DNA of 17,170 nt, taken from the NCBI GenBank assembly GCA_035651635.1, contig DASRFK010000071.1, positions 1 to 17,170 on the forward strand, in the 5' to 3' direction. Of this stretch, positions 1 through 7,737 are shown piece after piece (position 1 is the first letter of the stretch; each line of letters begins with the position of its first letter). The stretch is from JANXQE01 sp035651635. GTDB lineage: Bacteria > Verrucomicrobiota > Verrucomicrobiia > Limisphaerales > UBA8199. Below the pieces are notes generated by a model, which did no database searches, was not told the DNA's origin, and was given only the letters and a program-made list of their open reading frames with translations. The position numbers and the translations under genes are program-made.

Positions 1-896
1 TTTCCCTGTTCGCGAAAAAACGAGACGGTCGGCAGCCCAAGAGCGAAAGCGAGATGCAGCACACCCGAATCGGGTCCGAGGTGCAGACGGCACCGGCGCA
101 ACAGCGCGGCCAGTTGCGGGATGCTGAGGATCTCAGACAGCACCTTCAGCCGGCTATCGTTCACTGTGTGGGCAAAGGTATTGAGTCGGTGCCTTTCTCT
201 TTCATTGGCACCGGTCGAAGCGACCACCCCGAGCTGCGGGAATCTCTGCCAAACCGCTGCGAGCATGAGCCGGTGATGTTCGAGCGGCCATTCGCGCGTG
301 GCCTTGCTCGCATTGAGGGAAAGATGCATCGCGAAAGAGGGAACAACGCCGGCGGCCCAGGAATCGGCAACGGGATCGATGTGCAGGTCAAAGCGCGCCG
401 GCCCCAAAGGCAAACCGCAGGCGGCCAGCATTCCGCGGCGTTGTTCGAAAACAATTCGGTCCCGGTCCTGTCGAGGAGCCCAATTGCGAATGAGCCAGGT
501 GTTCCAAAAATGCCGGCGCGCCCCCGGGTACGCGACGGCCTCGCGCGCGCCGCTCAGGGCGGTCATAAACAGAGTGCGATCGGCACCGCTGAAATTGAAA
601 GCCACGTCGAAATGCTCGCGGCGCAATCCGCGGATGACTTCCCATTGTTGGCGCAGCGTTCGTTTGTCACGGTGCATTTCCACCGCCCAGGCGCGGTCGA
701 CGCAAGCGGCCAGCCGCAAGACCTCGGCGCCCACCGGCGTGGTCAACACGTGCAAGGCGGCCTCAGGATAGGCGCTCTTAAGCTCCCACAGCGCCGGGAT
801 CAGGTGGATGGTGTCACCCAGGAAACCCAGGTCCACCACAATTACTTTGCGAGCGCGGCGCGTTCTACTGTAGAAATGAGCAAGCTCAGACGGCAT
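1..896 (-). CDS. Glycosyltransferase family 9 (heptosyltransferase-like), 3' end beyond window
   Basis: Translating the minus strand from the ATG at 894-896 gives 298 residues without a stop, running off the left edge, so the C-terminus is missing; GT9 proteins are usually about 330-350 residues. The N-terminus has the family pattern VVDLGFLGDTIHLIPALWEL (about residues 20-39). Residues 194-204 (LNASKATREWP) correspond to the Lys/Trp-Pro region that follows the first Rossmann-like domain. Residues 274-294 carry the nucleotide-sugar binding signature GPDSGVLHLAFALGLPTVSF. GT9 enzymes such as WaaC and WaaF transfer heptose from ADP-heptose to the LPS inner core in the cytoplasm. The exact donor and acceptor cannot be read here. 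It diverges from the GT2 gene at 939 with only 42 bp between starts, which supports a shared role in LPS or surface-glycan assembly. Family is confident; substrate is not. Confidence 0.9.
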   Translation of the reverse strand, partial: MPSELAHFYSRTRRARKVIVVDLGFLGDTIHLIPALWELKSAYPEAALHVLTTPVGAEVLRLAACVDRAWAVEMHRDKRTLRQQWEVIRGLRREHFDVAFNFSGADRTLFMTALSGAREAVAYPGARRHFWNTWLIRNWAPRQDRDRIVFEQRRGMLAACGLPLGPARFDLHIDPVADSWAAGVVPSFAMHLSLNASKATREWPLEHHRLMLAAVWQRFPQLGVVASTGANERERHRLNTFAHTVNDSRLKVLSEILSIPQLAALLRRCRLHLGPDSGVLHLAFALGLPTVSFFREQG

Positions 897-938
897 TTAA
901 ATCCGGACAGCACTTAGCCCAAATCCAAAACCCTGGCG

Positions 939-1715
939 ATGCAAAAACCGCTGCCGCTTTCGGTCTGTATGATCTCCGGCGCGGAGGCGCCCCGGATTGT
1001 GCGGGCTTTGCAAAGCGTCTCCAGCCTGGCTGCCGAAATTATTGTGGTGCTCAACGAGCAGGTCGACGATGGCACGGAACAAATCGCCTTGAAACACGGC
1101 GCCAAAGTCTTTCGCGAGCCGTGGAAAGGATTTATCGCCCAAAAGAACTCCGCGGCGGACAAAGCCACCCAGCCATGGCTGCTGAACCTTGACGCGGATG
1201 AAATGGTTCCGGCGGCGCTGGCCGCCGAGATTGCAAAAGTGGTTGAATCGCCAGGCAATTCCGCCGCTTATGAATTTCCCCGGTGCACGTTTTATTCCGG
1301 GCGCTGGATCCGCCACGGAGATTGGTATCCGGATCGAGTGCTGCGTCTGTGGCGCCGCGGCTCGGCCCGCTGGTCGGGAGAAGATCCGCATGCGCGGTTG
1401 GAAGTGACGGGCGCGGTTGGCCGGTTGAGCTCCGACCTGTTGCACTACAGCAATGAAAGCATCGCTCACCAAATCGCCAAGATCGCGCCTTACCATGTGG
1501 ATTTTGTGAAACGCCGCGTCAGTGAAGGCGGTCCGGCCGGCTGGATCGAGCTGGCGTTTCGGCCGGGCTGGCGCTTTGTGCGCGCTTACTTTTTGCGTCG
1601 CGGCTTTCTCGATGGCTGGCAGGGGTTTTACATCGCGGCGCTCGGGTCTTTTTCGACGCTCACACGGTATGCGCTCGTGCGCGAAGCCAGGGATGCCGGG
1701 CAAAACCGCTCATGA
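939..1715 (+). CDS. Family 2 glycosyltransferase, WaaE/KdtX-like
   Basis: A 258-residue GT2 protein. The N-terminal beta strand and turn (LSVCMISGAEAPRIVRALQS) begin a GT-A fold. PWKGFIAQKNSA (residues 61-72) followed by LNLDADE (82-88, the DxD-type metal and nucleotide-sugar site) is the pattern of the WaaE/KdtX LPS-core glycosyltransferases. RLWRRGSARWSG (136-147) and LLHYSNESIAHQ (167-178) are further family landmarks. WaaE adds glucose to core heptose in some enterobacteria; donor and acceptor here are not determinable. The start at 939 is the first ATG after an in-frame TAG at 915-917. No clear Shine-Dalgarno is seen, and an in-frame CTG at 933 is possible. The stop overlaps the next start (ATGA), suggesting coupled translation. 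It is the first gene of a rightward glycan operon. Confidence 0.88.
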   Translation: MQKPLPLSVCMISGAEAPRIVRALQSVSSLAAEIIVVLNEQVDDGTEQIALKHGAKVFREPWKGFIAQKNSAADKATQPWLLNLDADEMVPAALAAEIAKVVESPGNSAAYEFPRCTFYSGRWIRHGDWYPDRVLRLWRRGSARWSGEDPHARLEVTGAVGRLSSDLLHYSNESIAHQIAKIAPYHVDFVKRRVSEGGPAGWIELAFRPGWRFVRAYFLRRGFLDGWQGFYIAALGSFSTLTRYALVREARDAGQNRS

Positions 1716-2515
1716 ACCAGGCGCCGCAGCTTGGCCTCATCATCAACACCTGGCAACAAGCCGATTATCTGTCCCGGGTCTTGCGCGCCCTCTCCGCGCA
1801 ACGCTCTGCGCCGGATGAAGTGCTGCTCGCGGACGACGGGTCGCAGGATCACACAGCCGAGGTGTTTAAACAATGGGCCGGCGGACAGCCTTTCGCCACG
1901 GCGCATGTCTGGCAGGAGCACGTGGGATTCCGTCGCGCCGGCATCCTTAACCAAGCCGTCGCGCGAGCTAGAAGCCAGTACCTGGTGTTCCTCGACGGCG
2001 ATACTGTGCCCCATCCGCAATTCGTTGCGGATCACCGGCGGCTGGCGCGGCCCAGCGCATTCATCCAGGGACATCGCGCTCTGGTTGGGCAGAAGGCGGC
2101 GGCCTGGTTTGGCCTGGGAAATCTCAAGGCAGAACGCTGGCGGGCGCTGTGGTCATTGCAAATGCAGGGCCTGAAGCATGCCTTTCGCTGGCCGCGTCCC
2201 CTGGCGAAGGCGCGCGCGGATTTAAGAGGAATACGTGGCTGCAATCTTGGCATTTGGCGCGAGCACCTGCTGCGGGTCAATGGCTACAATGAAGCCTTTG
2301 TCGGCTGGGGCCGGGAAGATTCCGAGCTCGCGGTGCGTTTGATGAATACCGGTGTTGGACGCCTCGACGTGCGCGGCTGGGCGGTGTGCTTTCACTTGTG
2401 GCATCCGCCGGCCAGCCGCGCGACTCTGCCGGAGAACGACGAACTGCTGGCTCAAGCGCAACGCAGCCGCGCCACGCGCTGCGAGCACGGGCTGGGGGGC
2501 CATCTTGCCTCATGA
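1712..2515 (+). CDS. Family 2 glycosyltransferase with galactosyltransferase-type C-terminal region
   Basis: 267 residues. LGLIINTWQQADYLSRVLRA (7-26) and LLADDGSQD (38-46) form the GT2 nucleotide-binding half. LDGDTVPHPQF (94-104) supplies the DxD-like metal site. RGCNLGIWRE (175-184) followed by GYNEAFVGWGREDSELAVRL (191-210) is the C-terminal signature shared with galactosyltransferase-type (Glyco_transf_7C) proteins, where the ED acidic pair is the likely catalytic base region. A conserved-looking His follows (H228 in CFHLWH). It is predicted to add a sugar to a glycan in the cytoplasm; the substrate is unknown. The start ATG overlaps the upstream stop by 4 bp (ATGA), and its own stop overlaps the next gene's ATG in the same way, so it is the second gene of a translationally coupled chain. 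Confidence 0.88.
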   Translation: MNQAPQLGLIINTWQQADYLSRVLRALSAQRSAPDEVLLADDGSQDHTAEVFKQWAGGQPFATAHVWQEHVGFRRAGILNQAVARARSQYLVFLDGDTVPHPQFVADHRRLARPSAFIQGHRALVGQKAAAWFGLGNLKAERWRALWSLQMQGLKHAFRWPRPLAKARADLRGIRGCNLGIWREHLLRVNGYNEAFVGWGREDSELAVRLMNTGVGRLDVRGWAVCFHLWHPPASRATLPENDELLAQAQRSRATRCEHGLGGHLAS

Positions 2516-3696
2516 ACCCGGCACCTTTGCGCATCGCTCACCTGAACTCGTTGCTCACGGGCGGGGGCACGGACGACCAGTGTGTCAAACTCGCGAAGGG
2601 ACTTTGCGAGCTTGGTCAAGCCGCCTGGGTCATCGGGCCCGAAGGCCGGGAGTTCTCGGCGATCCTCCGTCATTTGCAGGTCCCATATCATCCCATGCCC
2701 GGCGAGGGTCCGCTGAAACTCCCACTGATGTTGGCCGCGGCGAAATTTGTGCGGCGTTTTAATATCCAGATTCTCCATGCCCACCATGGACGCGACCTAT
2801 GGCCCGCGGTTTTCGCGGCGCGACTCTCCGCTCGCAGACCATTGCTGGTCGTCACCCGGCACCTGGCAAAAAGTCCCAGCTCCTGGTTCAGCCGGCGGTT
2901 TCTGCTTAACCGCTGTGACGGATTGATTGCCGTCTCGCAATTTGTGGCGCAGGTGCTGCGTCAGGGAGCGTTTGAACCCAATTCGCCCGAAGCCGAACGC
3001 CGGGCGCGTCCACCGATGCGCGGCGATCACTCAAAGATCCGCGTCATTCATCCGGGCATCGACACCGATCGGTTCCGCCCCGCTGAGGCCGAACAGTTCA
3101 GAAAGTCCTGGGGCATCGGACCGGATCAATTTGTTTTTGCCGTGGTGGGCGGCTACGACTTGCCGCGCGGGAAAGGACAACGCGAGTTCCTGCGGGCGGC
3201 GGCTCAAATCCAGTCGAAGCTGCCGCGGGCTCGATTCCTGATCATTGGCCGGGGCAACCTGCGGGCCACGCTGGAGAGAGATATTCACCAACTCGGGCTG
3301 AAGGAAAAAGCTTGGCTGACGCCTTATTGCCAGGATATGCCTGCGGCCATGAACGCACTGGACTGCCTGGTGCATCCGCAGGTCGGCACCGAAGCCTTCC
3401 CGACTGTGCTTCTGGAGGCGTTTGCCAGCGGCAAACCGGTGATCGCTTCGGCGCTGGACGGTATTCCGGAAGCCTTTGCGATCGGCCAGCAAGGCAAGTT
3501 GGTGCCGCCGGAAGACGTCGAGAGTCTCGCCGCGGCTCTGCTGGAACTGGCCCAAGCTCCAGTTTTAACTCATCCGCAACGGCAGGCGCTTCACGAACGC
3601 GTGGCGCGACAATGTTCGCTGGGAGAACTGGCGGCCAAGGTGCTTGCAGTTTACCAGGACCTGATCCAAACGCGCCCCACTCCCGAGACTATTTGA
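2512..3696 (+). CDS. Family 4 glycosyltransferase (GT-B, WaaG/RfaB-like)
   Basis: 394 residues from the ATG at 2512, which overlaps the preceding stop as ATGA; the frame is open further upstream but that part is out-of-frame gene 2. IAHLNSLLTGGGTDDQCVKL (8-27) is the N-terminal acceptor-side glycine-rich loop of GT4 proteins. DGLIAVSQFVAQ (136-147) and IRVIHPGIDTDRFRP (176-190) mark the domain boundary. The C-terminal Rossmann domain begins near VFAVVGGYDLPRGKGQ (208-223), with the usual basic residues, and contains EAFPTVLLEAFASGKPVIAS (294-313). The two Glu of the E-x7-E motif are E294 and E302, which bind the donor nucleotide sugar. Length matches the family. It probably extends the same glycan as its GT2 neighbours. 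The donor cannot be assigned. Confidence 0.9.
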   Translation: MNPAPLRIAHLNSLLTGGGTDDQCVKLAKGLCELGQAAWVIGPEGREFSAILRHLQVPYHPMPGEGPLKLPLMLAAAKFVRRFNIQILHAHHGRDLWPAVFAARLSARRPLLVVTRHLAKSPSSWFSRRFLLNRCDGLIAVSQFVAQVLRQGAFEPNSPEAERRARPPMRGDHSKIRVIHPGIDTDRFRPAEAEQFRKSWGIGPDQFVFAVVGGYDLPRGKGQREFLRAAAQIQSKLPRARFLIIGRGNLRATLERDIHQLGLKEKAWLTPYCQDMPAAMNALDCLVHPQVGTEAFPTVLLEAFASGKPVIASALDGIPEAFAIGQQGKLVPPEDVESLAAALLELAQAPVLTHPQRQALHERVARQCSLGELAAKVLAVYQDLIQTRPTPETI

Positions 3697-5102
3697 TGGA
3701 ATTCAAGCTTTCAAAAGCAACGGCCAAAGCGCCAACGCTGAAGCCGTATCGCTCCAATCGCAAGGCGCTCGCGCGCGGGCGCGAGTTGCGCAAAACCGTG
3801 CCTCGCTCGAGCCACGCGAGGTGGAAGACGCCGCCGCGGCGCTTCGACCCGGTTGCTCTGTTATTGGAAACGGGCAAACCCCGTTTGGCACATCTTTTAC
3901 CCCTGCGCTACCAGCGAATGAGCGAATCGGCTTTTGCGTTCATGCGCGGTTCGGCAGTGATTATGGCCGCCGACCTTGCTGGAACGCCCGTAACGGGCCT
4001 CCAAGTCCAGGCCTGCGGCGATTGTCATCTCGCCAATTTTGGCGCTTTCGCCTCGCCCGAACGCAGGATCCTGTTTGATATCACCGATTTCGATGAAACG
4101 TTGCCCGCAGCCTGGGAATATGATCTCAAACGCCTCGCCACGAGCTTTACTCTCCTGGCCCGGGATAAGCAATTGACCCGGTCGGCCGCCAAGGACGTTA
4201 CCCGCGCCGCCGTCGCGTCTTACCGCAGCCACATGCACGAGTTTGCGGACATGTCGCCGCTCGAAACCTGGGGCTTCATCATTGATTCGGAACTGCTAAT
4301 CCGAACCGCTCCGGACGCGGCGACGCGACGAAGGCGCATACGGTTTGAACAGAAAGCCCGCACGCGCGGAGTCAATAGCCTGCTGGGCAAATTGCTGGTG
4401 CGCCAGGGCGGCACGTGGCGCTTTCAGGAGCAGGCGCCAACGATCTTGCGACTTCGCCGGGGCAGCGGGCTGGAAAAGTCATTCCTCAAAGCCCTGGAGC
4501 GCTACCCGGCCACTTTGCCGCTCGATCGCCGGACCCTGCTGGCTCGGTACCGACTCGCTGACCTTGCTTTTAAAGTGGTGGGCGTGGGCAGTGTCGGCAC
4601 CCGCTGTGCCGTGGCTCTTTACCTTTCGGAGAGCGGCGATCCGCTCGTGCTTCAAGTCAAACAGGCACTGCCGTCCGTCCTCGAGCCATGTGCGAAAAAA
4701 ACCGCCTTTACCCATCAAGGCGAGCGAGTCGTGGTGGGCCAACGGCTCATGCAATGCGCGAGCGACATTTTTCTCGGTTGGGCGAGTGACGACGAAGGTC
4801 ACGACTACTATGTGCGCCAACTGCGCGATATGAAAACCTCAGTTGCGCTCGAGGCCTTGAAGGGACCGGTGTTCTTCAATTTTGCGGCGATGTGCGGCTG
4901 GGCCCTGGCGCGGGCTCATGCCAAGGTCGGCAACGCCTCTAGCCTTGCGGGTTACATGGGCCGCAGCGGGCGCCTGGATGATGCTCTGGTGAATTTCGCC
5001 CAGGATTACGCCGAGCAATGTGAACGCGATTTTGATCTTTTTAAACGCGCGATTCGCGCGGGAAAGATCCCGATAGAAATTGAGCGGCGCCGACGCGGCT
5101 AG
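3696..5102 (+). CDS. DUF2252 family protein with kinase-like motifs
   Basis: 468 residues from the ATG at 3696, which overlaps the GT4 stop (TGATG). The frame is open back to 3312, but that part lies inside GT4 and is out of frame with it. DUF2252 hallmarks are GDCHLANFG (108-116), FDITDFDETLPAAWEYDLKR (127-146), VVGVGSVGT (294-302), LQVKQALPSV (319-328), GQRLMQCASDIFLGW (348-362), YYVRQLRDMK (371-380) and CGWALARAHAK (400-410). The family has no established biochemical role that I know of. GDxHxxN followed by DFDE resembles the catalytic and metal loops of aminoglycoside-phosphotransferase-type kinases, and the later Gly-rich loop plus VK resembles an ATP-binding lobe; this order is permuted (see findings). 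The context, between three glycosyltransferases and a deacetylase, suggests modification of the same glycan, for example phosphorylation. Family assignment is strong; function is inference. Confidence 0.88.
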   Translation: MEFKLSKATAKAPTLKPYRSNRKALARGRELRKTVPRSSHARWKTPPRRFDPVALLLETGKPRLAHLLPLRYQRMSESAFAFMRGSAVIMAADLAGTPVTGLQVQACGDCHLANFGAFASPERRILFDITDFDETLPAAWEYDLKRLATSFTLLARDKQLTRSAAKDVTRAAVASYRSHMHEFADMSPLETWGFIIDSELLIRTAPDAATRRRRIRFEQKARTRGVNSLLGKLLVRQGGTWRFQEQAPTILRLRRGSGLEKSFLKALERYPATLPLDRRTLLARYRLADLAFKVVGVGSVGTRCAVALYLSESGDPLVLQVKQALPSVLEPCAKKTAFTHQGERVVVGQRLMQCASDIFLGWASDDEGHDYYVRQLRDMKTSVALEALKGPVFFNFAAMCGWALARAHAKVGNASSLAGYMGRSGRLDDALVNFAQDYAEQCERDFDLFKRAIRAGKIPIEIERRRRG

Positions 5103-5134
5103 CGGATGAGCCCGGCCAACCAGTCGCTCAGGGA

Positions 5135-5923
5135 ATGGAACCAACAGAAGAAACAAAACCAGCCGCTCGGCCGGTCGTCTATTACTCCGGGCTCGCCCCA
5201 TTTCGCGAGACCTTCCAACGCGGCCTCCCGATACTGACCTACCACAAGCTTGGCCCCCGGCCCCGAGGGGTCCGGCTCAAGGGGCTTTACCTTAGCGCCC
5301 GCTTGTTTGCGCGGCAATTGGCGGAATTGAGGGAAGCCGGTTTCCAAAGCGGCTCGCTGGAAAACTGGAATGCTCAGGCCGGGCGCCGAATAATCCTTAC
5401 CTTTGACGACGGGCACACCAATGTGCTCGAAGAGGGCGTCGAACCACTGGCGCAAAACCGGTTCCGCGCGATCCAATTCCTGCCCGCTGAGTTGCTGGGA
5501 AAAACCAATCAGTGGGATGTGGCACAAGGAGAAGTTCCAGAGCCGATTATGGATGCCGCGCAGGTGCGCGAATGGATCGCCTCCGGCCACGAAATCGGTT
5601 CACACACCTTAACCCATCCCTTCCTGACCAGGTTGACCCCGGACCGGGCACGCGAGGAGATCAGCGCCAGCCGCAAGAAACTCGAAGATCTGTTCGGCCG
5701 GCCGGTCGAGCATTTTTGTTATCCGTATGGCGATTGGAACCCGGCCGTCCGGGATTTGGTCGGTGAATCCGGCTATAAAACCGCCTGCACCACCGACACG
5801 GGAATCAACCAGGCCACCGATTCACCCTATAGTCTGAAGCGCTTTACGGCTCGCTACCCAACGCGCAATCTCAAATCGTTCTGGGGTTGGTTGTCATCGC
5901 GACGCCGCGAAAAGAAGAAGTAA
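5135..5923 (+). CDS. Polysaccharide deacetylase (NodB homology, CE4)
   Basis: 262 residues. The NodB core is clear. ILTYHKLG (33-40) is an early motif. ILTFDDGHTN (87-96) carries the catalytic-base and metal Asp pair (D91, D92). GHEIGSHTLTHPFL (151-164) has the metal-binding His pair (H157, H161). VEHFCYPYGDWN (191-202) and a C-terminal TTDTGIN complete the fold. CE4 enzymes remove N- or O-acetyl groups from sugars with a divalent metal. No signal peptide or membrane helix is visible; the N-terminus is polar with METs only at residue 1. It may therefore act in the cytoplasm on a lipid-linked intermediate, as some LPS and glycan deacetylases do. It starts 32 bp after the DUF2252 stop and is probably the last operon gene. 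The Shine-Dalgarno is poor (CAGGGA directly before the ATG), so the start is less certain than the family. Confidence 0.87.
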   Translation: MEPTEETKPAARPVVYYSGLAPFRETFQRGLPILTYHKLGPRPRGVRLKGLYLSARLFARQLAELREAGFQSGSLENWNAQAGRRIILTFDDGHTNVLEEGVEPLAQNRFRAIQFLPAELLGKTNQWDVAQGEVPEPIMDAAQVREWIASGHEIGSHTLTHPFLTRLTPDRAREEISASRKKLEDLFGRPVEHFCYPYGDWNPAVRDLVGESGYKTACTTDTGINQATDSPYSLKRFTARYPTRNLKSFWGWLSSRRREKKK

Positions 5924-5940
5924 TCCTTGCAGTTGAAGCG

Positions 5941-5970
5941 CACGGATAAAACACCGATGGAGACGGATAA
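5941..5970. repeat. Degenerate 10-bp repeat array in a convergent intergenic gap
   Basis: Three consecutive 10-base units (cacggataaa, acaccgatgg, agacggataa) share the pattern CRCSGATRRA in slightly shifted register. They sit in the 89-bp gap between the deacetylase stop and the 3' end of the ubiD-like gene. The style resembles the cgcgaatgga array at 14601, but the units differ. No hairpin terminator is obvious in this gap. Confidence 0.45.
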
Positions 5971-6012
5971 GGCGCGAACATTCTCTCGCCGCTCAAATTT
6001 GTTTTTAACGGT

Positions 6013-7548
6013 TCAACGTTTTAACCTCTCAACCTTAGCCTTTACCGCCGGATCCATTTTAATGAGCGGCGGCCAGGTGCGTTTGAAACCTTCGCCCGGC
6101 AGCTTGCGGGTCGCATCGATACCCATTTTCGAGCCGACTGCGATTTCGCTGGTCGCGTGGTCCAAAACGTCAGCTGGTCCTTTGGTGAGAATGGAGTCGC
6201 GCTGGGGATCGGTTGCGGCGCAGAGCCGGAAGAGCACCTCGCTGGTGTTGTGCACGTTAACATCCTCATCGACCACAATGATATACTTGGTGAACATCAT
6301 CTGCCCCATACCCCAGAGCCCGTGCATGATTTTGAAGGCTTGCATCGGGTAGGTCTTGTTGATGCTCACGAAGACCAGATTGTGAAAGACACCTTCGGCG
6401 GGCAGAGCGATGTCCACGATCTCCGGGAAGGTCATTTTGAACACCGGCAAAAACAGTTTCACCGACGCGCTCCCGATGTAAAAATCTTCCATCGGTGGCA
6501 TGCCTACAATCGTTGCGGGATAAATGGCGTCCTTGCGGTGAGTGATTCCGGTTAGATGAAATACCGGGTAAGGCTCGGGCAAGGTGTAATAACCCGTATG
6601 ATCTCCGAATGGCCCCTCCTGACGCAGGGGTTCGGTGGGATCGACATAGCCCTCCAGCACAAAATCCGAATCCGCCGGCACTTCCAGCTCGTTGGTCTCG
6701 CACTTGACCAGCTCAACGGATTTTTTGCGCAGATACCCGGCGAGCAGGAATTCGTCGATCCCGTCCGGCAGCGGGGCAGTGGCGCAGAAAGTGAAAACCG
6801 GATCGCCGCCCAGGAAGACCGATACGGGCATACGCGTCCCGGACTGGTAGTACCGCCGGCCATGGCGCGCGCCCACCTTCTGCAATTGCCAATGCATGCC
6901 GGTGGTCTGGTGGTCGTAGACCTGCATCCGGTACATCCCGACATTGCGCTCGCCGGTATCGGGATCTTTGGTCACCACGCACGGAAGCGTAATGAAACGG
7001 CCCCCATCCAGCGGCCAGCATTGTTGAATCGGCATGCCCGCCAGAGTCGGTGGTCGCAGCTCGCGTCCGGTCGGCGGCGAATCGAATTGAATTTGGGGAG
7101 CGTCAGGCCACGGCTGCTTTCGCGCCGCGGCAGGCTCGAACCGGCGGACCACTTCTTTGCAAGGCCCGCTTCGCACTAGTTTGGGCCTGGCATGGCGAAG
7201 CTCCAGCGCCATTCCCAACAGTTTGGTTATTTCACGGAAACTGGTGGGTGGTTTGGCTTTCATCAGCGCACCCAATTCCGCCGCCGCTGCCTCGACGGAT
7301 TCGGCGCCCAGACTCAAAGCCATTCGCTTCCAGGAACCAAACGTGTTAATCGCCAGTGGGAAGCCGGCTGGTTCACCGTTTACCGTCGGCTTTTCGAACA
7401 GCAGCGCCATGCCCCCCGATGGTTTTTTCATCTCGCGGTCGGCCAACTCGGTCATCTCCAGCTCGGTCGCGACCGGTTCGTGAATGCGCGTCAATTCGCC
7501 CTCGGCCTCCAAGGTGGCCAAAAAACCGGCAAATGATTCAAACGCCAT
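6013..7548 (-). CDS. UbiD-family prenyl-FMN-dependent decarboxylase
   Basis: 511 residues from the ATG at 7546-7548. The frame is open to an ATG at 7618-7620, but those 24 extra codons fall in a palindromic spacer and do not look conserved, whereas MAFESFAGFLATLEAEGELT is a typical UbiD N-terminus. The family core includes YDHQTTGMHWQLQKVGARHG (211-230), FVLEGYVDP (296-304) and EGPFGDHTGYY (311-321). E311 and D316 occupy the spacing of the two acidic active-site residues of UbiD/Fdc1 enzymes. These enzymes reversibly decarboxylate aromatic or unsaturated acids with a prenylated FMN made by UbiX; ubiX is not in the window. Length is close to E. coli UbiD (about 497). The likeliest role is quinone (possibly menaquinone) biosynthesis, but the substrate cannot be read, so I give no symbol. 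It ends convergently with the glycan operon. Confidence 0.88.
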   Translation of the reverse strand: MAFESFAGFLATLEAEGELTRIHEPVATELEMTELADREMKKPSGGMALLFEKPTVNGEPAGFPLAINTFGSWKRMALSLGAESVEAAAAELGALMKAKPPTSFREITKLLGMALELRHARPKLVRSGPCKEVVRRFEPAAARKQPWPDAPQIQFDSPPTGRELRPPTLAGMPIQQCWPLDGGRFITLPCVVTKDPDTGERNVGMYRMQVYDHQTTGMHWQLQKVGARHGRRYYQSGTRMPVSVFLGGDPVFTFCATAPLPDGIDEFLLAGYLRKKSVELVKCETNELEVPADSDFVLEGYVDPTEPLRQEGPFGDHTGYYTLPEPYPVFHLTGITHRKDAIYPATIVGMPPMEDFYIGSASVKLFLPVFKMTFPEIVDIALPAEGVFHNLVFVSINKTYPMQAFKIMHGLWGMGQMMFTKYIIVVDEDVNVHNTSEVLFRLCAATDPQRDSILTKGPADVLDHATSEIAVGSKMGIDATRKLPGEGFKRTWPPLIKMDPAVKAKVERLKR

Positions 7549-7612
7549 GCCCGGCAGCTTAGCCAAGGCTCGGTGGAACTCACGCCTTTTCAAAAAGTCT
7601 GCGCTACGGCGC

Positions 7613-7699
7613 GCGGGCATTCTGCCCGCAGAGACGCCCGACCGCTACCTGATGACCGCGCTTTGTTTTGCGCGCCTAAGTCCTCGTTCGTCTCTGCGG
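7613..7699. repeat. Nested palindromes in the ubiD/PDZ gene spacer
   Basis: The 189-bp spacer (7549-7737) between the ubiD-like start and the PDZ gene stop holds a perfect 7-bp stem, gcgggca/tgcccgc at 7613-7619 and 7623-7629 with a 3-base loop. It also holds a wider 11-bp perfect inverted repeat, ccgcagagacg at 7626-7636 and cgtctctgcgg at 7689-7699. It could act as a terminator for the leftward sigma-to-PDZ operon, but no T-run follows, so I call it a repeat element. Confidence 0.55.
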
Positions 7700-7737
7700 C
7701 CCGGGAGGTCCGCGGTCCGGCGCGGCTTCCGCTGCGG

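Noticed and set aside
54..917. Long open frame on the plus strand (287 codons)
   Set aside because: The minus strand over the same bases encodes a full-quality GT9 protein with the GPDSGxLHLA signature; this frame has no recognisable motif and mirrors it.
897..1703. Minus-strand open frame of 268 codons
   Set aside because: It lies antisense to the WaaE-like GT2 with clear DxDE motif; its translation is Arg/Pro-rich with no family pattern.
3312..3695. N-terminal extension of the DUF2252 frame
   Set aside because: It lies inside the GT4 gene in another frame, and the translation is not DUF2252-like; the TGATG junction at 3694-3698 gives a natural start.
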